From a virus, in IMG/VR virus record IMGVR_UViG_3300030107_006102, positions 1 through 41,051 of that record: DNA of 41,051 nt, one strand, 5' to 3'. The notes beneath the pieces were generated by a model. It did no database searches. It was not told the origin of the DNA and saw nothing but the letters and a program-made list of their open reading frames with translations. Below, piece by piece: positions 1 through 9,300 of this stretch. The stretch's first letter is position 1; each line of letters starts with the position of its first letter. A program made the translations under genes and the position numbers.

Positions 1-1
1 C

Positions 2-517
2 GGTAAACTCGCATATGACTACCAACTCTGGATTGACTCAGATATCGTATTTGATTCTGCGAAGTTCTGGCAGTTATGTGATATGATGGTACCAGAAGAT
101 GCAGTAAATGAAGACGGCACAGTAGACGAAGAGAAAACTAAAGATATCGTCTCTGGATGGTATGCAACAGAGGACGGCAAAACTACTTCAGTTGCTCATT
201 GGTTAGAAGAGGATGACTTCCGCAAAAATGGCGGGGTTATGAATCACGAAACCGTCGAAAGTATCTCGAAAAGAAAGAAACCTTTTACAGTTGACTATGC
301 AGGTTTTGGATGGTTGATGATCAAGAAAGGTGTATTTGAATCAGAGCAGATGAAGTATCCTTGGTTTGCTCCAAAGATGCAAGTCTTTGAATCAGGTGCT
401 GTACAAGATATGTGTGGTGAGGATGTCAGTTTCTGTTTAGATGCAATCGAAGCAGGATTTGAGATCATGTGTGACCCTCGTATTCGTGTAGGGCACGAAA
501 AATCTCGTATTATATAA
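2..517 (+). CDS. GT-A-like glycosyltransferase, C-terminal part (5' end outside window)
   Basis: The reading frame is open from the first complete codon and ends at TAA 515-517, so 171 C-terminal residues are visible and the start lies upstream. Two features suggest a nucleotide-sugar glycosyltransferase of the GT-A/family 2 type. Near the left edge a W-I-D-S-D-I-V-F segment (residues about 10-17 of the visible part) resembles the DxD metal/nucleotide-sugar site. Near residue 139 a G-E-D-V-S-F-C...A-G-F stretch, followed by D-P-x-x-x-V-G-H-E-K, resembles the acceptor-side ED motif and C-terminal end of these enzymes. Similar proteins are common in marine T4-like phages, where the substrate is generally unknown. 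It could modify a virion or host surface glycan, but that is inference. The 28-aa ORF begins 5 nt after its stop. Confidence 0.6.
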   Translation, partial: GKLAYDYQLWIDSDIVFDSAKFWQLCDMMVPEDAVNEDGTVDEEKTKDIVSGWYATEDGKTTSVAHWLEEDDFRKNGGVMNHETVESISKRKKPFTVDYAGFGWLMIKKGVFESEQMKYPWFAPKMQVFESGAVQDMCGEDVSFCLDAIEAGFEIMCDPRIRVGHEKSRII

Positions 518-521
518 GGTA

Positions 522-608
522 ATGCTACTTCTTTCGTATCTCGGTCTAGCGGCGATTCTCGCAATATGCATTTTCGCTTGGTATATTAAAACTTATAACC
601 CACATTAA
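522..608 (+). CDS. 28-aa single-span membrane peptide (putative)
   Basis: ATG at 522 opens a 28-codon frame ending at TAA 606-608, filling the gap between two better supported genes. The peptide is almost entirely hydrophobic from residue 2 to 22 (MLLLSYLGLAAILAICIFAW) and ends with a short polar tail containing Y-I-K-T-Y, as expected for one membrane span with a small exposed C-terminus. A weak AAGG-like element lies directly upstream, closer to the ATG than usual, so translation is not certain. Its length and shape recall small membrane subunits of respiratory or photosynthetic complexes, but I recognise no family and assign no function. Confidence 0.4.
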   Translation: MLLLSYLGLAAILAICIFAWYIKTYNPH

Positions 609-611
609 ATT

Positions 612-755
612 ATGGCAAAGTCAGTTAACTGGAATTCAGATCAACTTATTGAATCTAAACCGAAAAAAACCCTTCAGGGGAGAGGAAAACACACTACTTA
701 TGCAGCGACCTCTCGAAATAAAGCAAAAAAACGCTACCGTGGACAAGGTAGATAA
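612..755 (+). CDS. Small basic conserved cyanophage-type protein (47 aa)
   Basis: ATG 612 to TAA 753-755, starting 3 nt after the preceding 28-aa ORF. The product is very basic: a P-K-K-T-L-Q-G-R-G-K-H-T-T block (residues 17-29) is followed by S-R-N-K-A-K-K-R-Y-R-G-Q-G-R at the C-terminus. This pattern matches, from memory, a small protein found in many marine T4-like phages and always annotated as hypothetical. The charge suggests nucleic-acid binding, but no fold or function can be assigned. The last codons overlap a late-promoter-like octamer and the gene is followed immediately by an intrinsic terminator, so it is probably the last gene of an upstream transcription unit. Confidence 0.6.
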   Translation: MAKSVNWNSDQLIESKPKKTLQGRGKHTTYAATSRNKAKKRYRGQGR

Positions 756-758
756 ATA
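751..758 (+). promoter_or_regulatory. Candidate T4-type late promoter octamer (GATAAATA)
   Basis: GATAAATA matches the T4 late consensus TATAAATA at seven of eight positions. It overlaps the stop codon of the 47-aa gene and lies 42 nt upstream of the 63-aa gene. If used, transcription would start around 764, inside the left arm of the terminator hairpin. Confidence 0.35.
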
Positions 759-759
759 C

Positions 760-786
760 AAGGGACTCGAAAGAGTCCTTTTTTTA
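760..786 (+). terminator. Intrinsic (Rho-independent) terminator
   Basis: A perfect GGACTC/GAGTCC stem (763-768 with 773-778) closes a GAAA tetraloop. It extends outward by a G-U and A-U pairs and runs into an unbroken T tract (779-785). It sits 4 nt after the stop of the small basic protein and separates the upstream block from the baseplate block. It is the only convincing intrinsic terminator I see in the window. Confidence 0.85.
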
Positions 787-800
787 TTGCAAAACCTAAA

Positions 801-992
801 ATGAACGATTTTTTAGACAACATGGGTAATCATCAGCATCAAAAAATGCTACGAGAGATAGCAAATGATAACCAAACTCCGAAAAAGAGGGATTTTAAGG
901 TAGAAAATGACTTATATGAACCTGATGGACTCGATTATGAGGTAGATTTAATGCATAATGGAGCGAATTCTGCTAACCTTCAGGAATTTTAG
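801..992 (+). CDS. Hypothetical protein, 63 aa, acidic
   Basis: ATG 801 to TAA 990-992, 14 nt after the T tract of the terminator and just before the late promoter of gp25. The product is hydrophilic and charged, with no membrane segment, no cysteine and no recognisable motif. The N-terminal third is rich in His, Gln and Asn (N-H-Q-H-Q-K). The middle has a lysine-rich patch, and the C-terminal half is acidic (E-P-D-G-L-D-Y-E-V-D-L). There is no clear Shine-Dalgarno sequence. I do not recognise a family. Length, tight packing and strand agree with a real small phage gene. Confidence 0.6.
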   Translation: MNDFLDNMGNHQHQKMLREIANDNQTPKKRDFKVENDLYEPDGLDYEVDLMHNGANSANLQEF

Positions 993-1003
993 TCATAAAC
1001 CCC

Positions 1004-1011
1004 TATAAATA
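1004..1011 (+). promoter_or_regulatory. T4-type late promoter (perfect TATAAATA) upstream of gp25
   Basis: An exact TATAAATA lies in the 40-nt gap between the 63-aa gene and gp25. Late T4-like promoters consist of this octamer alone, with the start about 6 nt downstream, so a transcript would begin near 1017 and reach the gp25 start at 1033. It is the best match in the window and heads the long baseplate gene run. Confidence 0.75.
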
Positions 1012-1032
1012 AAAGATAATCGGTATAATATA

Positions 1033-1434
1033 GTGCCTCTACAAAGGGTAAGTCAAAGTTTTAAAGATATTAGTATGTCATTTGGAAAAAATCCTATGAC
1101 AAATGATCTTATTGCTCTAAAAAATGCTAATGCAATTGCTAGATCGGTAAGAAATATCGTTCTGACCATACCAGGTGAAAAACCTTTTGATCCATACTTC
1201 GGTTCTAATGTCAGAAATATCCTATTTGAAAATCTAGATAGCATTTCTGCTAGTCTTATTGTAGATGAAATAAAAAACTCTATTCAAAACTATGAACCAA
1301 GGGTAGAATTAGTATCCGTAGAAGCAGTTCCTGATTTTGATAATTACAGTTATGATGTTGTGATCATATATGAGATTATAGGTGCAGATATACCACCTCA
1401 AGAATTACAATTCGCTTTAGAAACAGCTAGGTAA
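1033..1434 (+). CDS. 25: Baseplate wedge subunit gp25
   Basis: 133 residues, nearly identical in length to T4 gp25 (132). The GPW/gp25 fold is recognisable: an N-terminal helix region, then I-A-L-K-N, I-P-G-E-K-P-F-D-P-Y-F-G-S at about residues 54-66 (T4 has T-R-K-G-S-R-P-F-D-P-E-F-G), L-F-E-N-L, and N-Y-E-P-R-V near residue 95 matching T4 N-Y-E-P-R-I. It forms the inner core of each wedge together with gp6 and gp7 and contacts the sheath. I chose the GTG start at 1033 because it yields the family N-terminus (MPLQRVSQ-type); the ATG at 1075 would remove about 14 family-like residues. Followed one base later by gp6. A perfect late octamer lies 22 nt upstream. Confidence 0.93.
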   Translation: MPLQRVSQSFKDISMSFGKNPMTNDLIALKNANAIARSVRNIVLTIPGEKPFDPYFGSNVRNILFENLDSISASLIVDEIKNSIQNYEPRVELVSVEAVPDFDNYSYDVVIIYEIIGADIPPQELQFALETAR

Positions 1435-1435
1435 A

Positions 1436-3361
1436 ATGCCGTTAGTTAATTTTTCTAACCTTGATTACGATCAAGTTAAGACTACTCTTAAAGAGTATTT
1501 GCAAACAAATGCTAATTTCACTGATTATGACTTTGAAGGGTCTAACCTTTCAACCATTTTAGATGTTTTAGCATACAATACTTACATTACTTCATACAAT
1601 GCCAACATGGTAACGAATGAAGTATTCATTGATAGTGCAACTTTAAGAGAAAATGTTGTTTCGTTAGCAAGAAATATAGGATATGTCCCCCGTTCAAGGA
1701 CTGCAGCAAGGGCAACGGTTAGTTTTAGTGTAGATTTAAGTACAATTAACCCAGTTCCTTCATCTTTAACCCTTAAAAAAGGTCCAGTAGCATCAACAAA
1801 CTCATCTTTTGGCAATCAATCCTTTGTTTTTTGCATTTTAGAGGATATTACAGTCCCAGTTTATAATGGAAAAGCAGATTTTAACAATATTTCGATTTAT
1901 CAGGGTACACTTTTATCAAAAGACTTTACTTTTAGCAGTTCTGACCCAAATCAGAAGTTTATTTTACCAAATTCTGGTATTGATACCAATTTAATCACGG
2001 TTACAGTCAAAAATAACCAACAATCAACAACTGGAACCAAATATTCTTATCAAGATAGTCTTTTTGACATAGATAAAAATTCTTTAGTCTATTTTTTACA
2101 AGAAATTGAAGATGAAAGGTATGAAATCTTCTTTGGAGATGATATTTTTGGAAAATCTCTAACTGGAGGTAATTTTATTACAGTAGATTACATTACTTGT
2201 AACGGAGATAGTGCAAATGGCATCACTGGATTCTCATTTGCAGGAAAATTGTTCTATAATCGCAATAATTTAGAATATTCTATCACAAGTGGCATTTCTT
2301 TACTTGTTACAGGTGTTTCTTCTCAAGGTGGAGAGAATATTGAGACAGTTGAGTCTATTAAAAAGTATGCACCACGCATTTATGCCTCTCAAAATCGTGC
2401 TTTGACTGCAAATGACTATGAAACACTAATTCCATCACGAATTTATCCCGAAACTGAGTCAATTTCTGTTTTTGGAGGTGAAGAATTGATACCTCCTCAG
2501 TACGGAAAGGTTTTTATAAGCATAAAACCACGAACAGGTGATTTTTTACCTAATTTGATTAAAGAAAATATTAAAACTAAGCTTAAAAAGTATGCAGTTG
2601 CAGGAATTGTACCTGAAATTCTTGATTTGAAGTATCTTTACCTTGAAATTGACTCTAAAATCTATTATAACACCAATTTAGCACCAAATGCTGCTGCTGT
2701 TTCGACTTTAGCAATACAAAATGCTACAAAATACGGAGAATCAACTGAATTAAATAGATATGGAGCACGATTTAAGTATAGTAAATTCCTTAAGGTAATT
2801 GATGATAGTTCAAATGCTATTACTTCTAATATTACAACCCTTCAAATGCGTAGGGACTTAAGAGTTGTAGTTAATGCATTTGCTGAGTATCAAATTGGGT
2901 TTGGAAATGAATTCCATATTAAGAGTATGGATGGATATAATATTAAGTCTACTTCTTTTAAAGTAAGTGGATTTACACAAGATCTTTATATTTCTGATAT
3001 ACCTAATACTAATAAAGAGACTGGTTCTCTCTTTTTCTTCAGTCTTCCTTCTCCTAATTCAACAAGTCCAACTATTGTAAGGAGAAATGTAGGAACTGTT
3101 GATTATAAAAAAGGAATTATAACTATTAATCCAATTAATGTGCTATCTGGTAAGATGAAAGATGGTCAGCAAATTATAGAATTATCTGCATGTCCAAAAT
3201 CTAATGATGTTGTTGGATTACAGGACTTATATTTGCAACTAGATATAAGTAGCAGTAATTTTGAAACAGTTGTTGATGACATTTCTTCAGGAATGGATCC
3301 TTCAGCATCATCATATATTGTAACCTCCAGTTATCAAAACGGAACACTAGTAAGATCATAA
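1436..3361 (+). CDS. 6: Baseplate wedge subunit gp6
   Basis: 641 residues, close to T4 gp6 (660). The N-terminus (M-P-L-V-N-F-S-N-L-D-Y-D-Q-V-K) and following segment (D-F-E-G-S-N-L-S-T-I-L-D-V-L-A-Y-N-T-Y near residue 36, then R-E-N-V-V-S-L-A-R-N-I-G-Y-V-P) are the diagnostic gp6/gpJ-like core region. In contractile tails this protein dimerises and, with gp7, forms the wedge bundle, linking wedges into the inner baseplate ring. The central part contains the conserved Y-A-P-R-I-Y-A-S-Q-N-R-A-L-T-A-N-D-Y-E stretch near residue 310. ATG 1436 lies 1 nt after the gp25 stop, with a weak AGGT upstream. The gp7-like giant begins 1 nt after its stop, so 25-6-7 are translationally tight. Confidence 0.93.
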   Translation: MPLVNFSNLDYDQVKTTLKEYLQTNANFTDYDFEGSNLSTILDVLAYNTYITSYNANMVTNEVFIDSATLRENVVSLARNIGYVPRSRTAARATVSFSVDLSTINPVPSSLTLKKGPVASTNSSFGNQSFVFCILEDITVPVYNGKADFNNISIYQGTLLSKDFTFSSSDPNQKFILPNSGIDTNLITVTVKNNQQSTTGTKYSYQDSLFDIDKNSLVYFLQEIEDERYEIFFGDDIFGKSLTGGNFITVDYITCNGDSANGITGFSFAGKLFYNRNNLEYSITSGISLLVTGVSSQGGENIETVESIKKYAPRIYASQNRALTANDYETLIPSRIYPETESISVFGGEELIPPQYGKVFISIKPRTGDFLPNLIKENIKTKLKKYAVAGIVPEILDLKYLYLEIDSKIYYNTNLAPNAAAVSTLAIQNATKYGESTELNRYGARFKYSKFLKVIDDSSNAITSNITTLQMRRDLRVVVNAFAEYQIGFGNEFHIKSMDGYNIKSTSFKVSGFTQDLYISDIPNTNKETGSLFFFSLPSPNSTSPTIVRRNVGTVDYKKGIITINPINVLSGKMKDGQQIIELSACPKSNDVVGLQDLYLQLDISSSNFETVVDDISSGMDPSASSYIVTSSYQNGTLVRS

Positions 3362-3362
3362 A

Positions 3363-6300
3363 ATGGCAGTAAAAAGAGTTCAGTTTAATAATATAGTTCA
3401 AAACCAGCTTCCTGAATATGTCAGGGATGAATTTCCGCTGGTTTCTGACTTTTTAAAGACATATTATCAAGCAAATGAATATCAGGGTGCTCCTACTGAT
3501 TTAATTCAAAATATTGATCAATATTCTAAAATAGATGAACTTACTAATCTAGTTGATAAGGTTTCTTTGAATTCAGATATTACTGAAATTGAAGAAACCA
3601 TAGATGTAGATATATCAACCTATACTCAAGGAACTAAAGGATTTCCTGATAGTTATGGACTCTTAAAAATTGATGATGAGATTATAACTTATACTGGAAA
3701 AACAGATACTTCATTTACTGGTTGTATAAGGGGTTTTTGTGGTATATCTTCCTATAAGTCAGATAGTGATCCAGATGTACTAGTATTCAATTCAACCACC
3801 TCTGAGACGCATACAAAGGGGTCTGAGATAACGAATCTAAGTACTCTCTTTCTTAAAGAGTTTCTTTTAAAAACCAAATACCAACTATTACCTGGACTTG
3901 AAAACAGATCCTTACATGTTGACCTTGATCAAAATGTTTTTATCAAACAAGCAAAGGATTTTTATCTAAGCAAAGGTACAGATCAATCTTTTGAAATTTT
4001 ATTTAAAGCATTATATAATGAAGAAGTCAAAATCATTAGACCTGGTGAATTTCTTTTTACACCATCAAATGCACAACATCAAATAACTAATGATCTAGTT
4101 GTTGAAGCAATTGAAGGTGATCCAGTAGATTTACAAGAATCTACATTATTTCAAGATGGATATGGTACTGATATTGAAAAAGCATATGCTCCAATTACTA
4201 GTGTAGAGAAAGTTTGGACAGGAACTGCGACTACTGCATATAAATTAAGTGTTGATGGTGGATATAATAGAGATTCTAGAGTTGATGGTGCAATGTATGG
4301 TGCATTCTCTGTTCATCCTAAAACTAGGGTAATTGGAGAAGTAGGAGTAGGAAATACTGTACTTAATGTTGATTCAACTGTTGATTTTGCAAATTCTGGA
4401 GAATTATCAGTAATTTATAATGATGCTACTGCAGGAGTTGTTTCTTATACATCAAAATCAACAACTCAATTCTTTGGATGTTCTAATATAATAGGAATTA
4501 TTGAAGATGCTGCAAATATTGGAATCAATACTTATGCATACGGAACTTCTTTTAAAGATTCGACTAAAACTATTAAAGTAAGAATTAATAATGTTTTAGA
4601 TAAATTAGAACATTCTAATGAATCTTATGGATATGCTAAGGGTAATACTGCAAAAATTAAAACTTTAGGTGTAAAGGATAATACTTTTAAAGGAAAGAAT
4701 TGGTTTTATAATTTATCTCCCATTTATAATATTAGTAAAGTAGAATTACTTGATAGTATTGATTTAGTATATAAAGTAACTACTGAATCTGATGCCATCT
4801 TTAAGATTGGAGATACTGCTATTCTTAAAGGTTATGATGGAATTGATAGACAAACTACTATTATTTCAGTAAATGCATCAAATGCTTTTACAATTAAAGG
4901 ACAGGGAAATATTTCAACTAATCAAAGTACTATTCAAAGGAATTTATCAAACGCACAGTCCAATACTTTTCCTAATATTGACATATATACTGCCAATGTT
5001 CAGAATGTTTATGAAAAAGGTGATGATTTATTAATAGCATCTCCTTCTCTTCCATCTTATAATGAGCAACCATTAAATGTTTCTACTAGATCAGTAGTTT
5101 TTTCTGGTTTCTTTGATCAAGACACTTTTAAGATCTCAAGTGAGGAGCATGGTTTATATACTGGTGATGCAATTTATTATATCCCACAAAAAGTTTCTTA
5201 TACCTATTATGATTCATTTGGTCAATCCTTCACTGGTTTAAAGGTAGGATCTTCCTTATTTGCTAAGGATTATGATTATGTAATAGATGGTAATGATAAT
5301 GGAGTTATAGTAAGTGGTAGAATTCCTCCAGGTGAAGGTTTATATTTTGTTAAAAGAATAGATTCTACTACTATCAAACTTGCTGTTAGTAGAGCAAATA
5401 TTGAAGCTTCAGATTTTATTTTCTTAATTAATCCTTCTAATGTAACTGATTGTATAATTGAACATTATAATTTAAGAAATAGTACATTACAATCACAAAA
5501 ACTTTTAAAAGAAATATCTCTTCCTCAAGAAGATGGTGTTGTATATCCCACTAAACCAGGAACTACAGGTATTCTAATTAATGGGGTTGAAATAGAAAAT
5601 TATAAATCTACTGATTTTATTACTTATGGAAAATTAAATTCTGTTGATGTAATTAGTGGTGGAGAAGGATATAGCATTACAAATCCACCTCTTTTAAATA
5701 TATCCGATTCTGTAGGAGTTGGAGCAACAGGATATCCCGCTATTTCTGGATCTTTAACTAGAATTGAACTTATAGATCCTGGATTTGATTATACAGAAAC
5801 TCCTATTATTACTATTACTGGTGGTGCAGGAGAAGGTGCATTAGCTTCTGCAAATATGAAATCTATAATTCATGAGGTTTCATTTAATGCTAGTCTTCCT
5901 TTTGCAGGTGCTGTTTCCACTTCCTCAGTGAATCTTACTGATAATACTATTGGATTTGGAACTGTTTATCATAAATTTAGAAATGCAGAACAAGTTCTTT
6001 ATACTGCCAATGGACAAACAGAGGTTGGTGGACTTATACCTTCCACATATTATTTTGTAAATGTTAAAGATCCATATACTGTAGGAATTCACTCTACATT
6101 TGAAGCTTCAGTAGCAGGTATTAATACCATTTCTTTGACTGATTATGGTGTAGGAAAACAACTTTTAAAATCTGTTGCTAAAAAATTAATTATTGATTCT
6201 ATTAATGTTCTTGATTCTGGAAGTAATTATCAAAATAAAAAGAGAACAGTACAACCAGTAGGAGTTAGTACTGTTTTAGATCAGATTACAATTGATAATC

Positions 6301-9300
6301 ATGATTATAGTTCTGGAGAGGTTATTAAATATACAACTGATGGAACTATAATAGAGGGTCTAGTTCATGGATCTGAGTATTATGTAACATCAATTGATAA
6401 AGATAATTTTAAATTATCTCTAACAAAAGACTTATATGATACACAACAGTATGTTAATATTGGATCAAAAGGTGAAGGTACACAGACATTTAATTATCCT
6501 GAGATTAGCGTTAATTTAACTGGTACTATTGGAATACCTGCAGTAGGTACTGAAACTTTTACTGCGAAGATACAACCAATTTTTAGAGGAGAAACTACTT
6601 CAATCCATTTAGAAAATAATGGTGTTGGATATGGTTCATCTGAAATTGTTAATTTTAATAGGACTCCTTCAGTTTTCTTTGTTAATGGAGGAAGAAATGC
6701 TCAAGTGGAACCGATAGTTAGTAATGGTGCTATTATTGATATTATTATTCTGAATAAAGGTATTGATTATACTAGTGTTCCTAATTTAGATATTGATGGA
6801 GTAGGTACTGGTGCAGTTTTGACACCAGTAATAGAAAATAATCAATTAGTAGATGTTAAAATAATATCAGGTGGTGTTGGATATGTACAAGCATCTACAA
6901 CTATTTCTATTAGAACAGTAGGAAAGGGTCTTAAATTAAAATCAAATGTTCAAACTTGGAATATAAATTTATTCCAAAGAGATCCCAATTTTACAAAAGA
7001 TGATGGATTTATTGTAAAAGGTCAAGAAGGTTTACAGTATACTCATTTATATGCTCCAAGAAAACTTAGAGAGTCGGTATATTCTGTAGATCAGTCTGGT
7101 AAGACTTTATATAATAGACCTGATTTGAGAAGAGTAAACAATAGTGAAATACCTTCAGAATTCCATTCTCCTATAATTGGATGGGCATATGATGGTAATC
7201 CAATATATGGACCATATGGATACCTTACAAATGAAGGTGGAGTAATTGCTCAAATGCAATCTGGTTATTCTTTAGATTTGAAAGAAGGAAGACCTCCTAT
7301 TTCAATTTACCCTGAGGGATTCTTTATTGAAGATTATTCTCATAATGAAGTAAGTGATGATACAGTATTAGATAAAAATAATGGAAGATTCTGTGTTACT
7401 CCAGAATTTCCAAATGGAACTTATGCATATTTTGCAACTGTTGATAATTCTGTTGCTGCATCTGCAGGTCCATTTGATGGATATAAAGAACCTAAATTCC
7501 CATATTTAATAGGAGATAATTATAATTCTACTCCTAATGATTTTAATTCCTCAGTTTTAGCGTCTCAGGATAAATTTAATTATGATGGATGGTTTAGGAA
7601 TACTCAACCATATAATTTAGTTGCTAAAGATCTTAATTATAAGTATCTTTCTATTCCAAATAATTTAAAACAAACGATTGATATAACAGGTATATCTCCT
7701 GGTACTATTGAAAGTATAGGAATACAAACGGGAGGAGAATTATATAAAGTTGGAGATTCTGTAGTTTTTGATAATACAAACACAGAGGGTAGAGGAGCAG
7801 ATGCTAAAGTATCTCATATTGATGGTAAAGCAGTAACTAGTGTAAGTGTTGCTAGTAGTGTTATTACTGGTGTAGAGATTTATCCATCTAATACTAATGG
7901 AATCTATGAGATTGTTTCACCCAATCCTCATGAATTTTGGAATACTGAATTAGTTACTGTTAGTGGATTATCTACTACATCATCTAAAATTGGTGGTATT
8001 TATAATGTAGGAGTTACTACTCATACTTGGTCTTTAACAGGAGTTGGTAATACTACCATAGCAATTGATGATGTAAGTACGACGGGTATAGTTACTTTTT
8101 TAAATGTTTCTGGTAATTTCAATAATGATAGAATTAGAAGTAATGATATTTTAGAAATTGGTGCAGAAAAAGTAAAAGTTTTAAATATAGATCCTTTATA
8201 TTCTAGAATTAGAGTATTGAGAGAATTTGACGGTACTGTGGGATCTTCTCATAGTGTAACAACAGTTGCTTATGAGAAACCAAAAAGATTAACTATTAAT
8301 GCTGGATTTAATACAACTTATAATTATAGAGTCAATAAAGAAATTTATTTTAATCCAATTCATACAGTTGGGTTAGGAACTCTTACTGGAGTTGGTATAG
8401 GAACAACTATATCTCTTGATTATGTTGGTTCTGGTACTAGTGAAGTCTTTATTCCTACAAAAGCACTTTATATTCCAAATCATGGATTAAGAACAGGTGA
8501 TAAACTTTCTTATTCTCCAAATACTGGTCTTGGAATTTCTATTGCTTATGATTCTACTGTATCTGTTTCTACTTTACCTTCTACGGTTTATGTTGCTAAA
8601 ATTGACGATGATTTAGTTGGTCTAGCAACTGTAAGAGTTGCTCTGGGTTCAACAGGTACCTTTAAAGGCGTTGATCTTGGGTTTAACGGGTCTACAACGC
8701 TGTTCTTTACTGGAATTGGTACAAATGTATACCATAGCTTTAAAACGAATTATGAACCAATAACTGGAGAAATTTCTCAGCATATTGTTACAGTTGCTGC
8801 TGCATCTACACATGGATTATCCAATAATGATGTAGTTAATGTTTCAGTTAATCCTTCTAATACAAAAACCTTTATTCTTAAGTATAACAAGTATAATAGA
8901 AGACTTGTAGTTGATCCTACTACAGTTCTTGCTGCTAATATAAACATAACAAATAATTCATTTACTCTTAGTGATCATGGATATTTAACTGGCGAAAAGG
9001 TCATTTATAATGCTCCCGTTACTTCTTTAGGTGGGTTAATTGATAATGGAATATATTTTATTGTAAAAGTTGATAATAATACATTTAAATTATCTGAAAC
9101 ATATCATAAATCTACTTTATTAAAACCAGTAATTATTGATATTACAAGTGCTGCAGATGCAACATTTAGTAAAATTAATCCTTTAATAAAAGCATATAAA
9201 GATTCTAGTGTAGTATTTGATTTATCCGATTCTTCCCTTTCTTATATTAATCAAGGAGTATTATATCCAGCATTTGCATTAAATCTCTATACTGATAAAG

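Noticed and set aside
1075-1077. Alternative gp25 start at ATG 1075
   Set aside because: Would shorten the protein to 119 residues and drop the N-terminal region that aligns with family members; GTG 1033 preferred.
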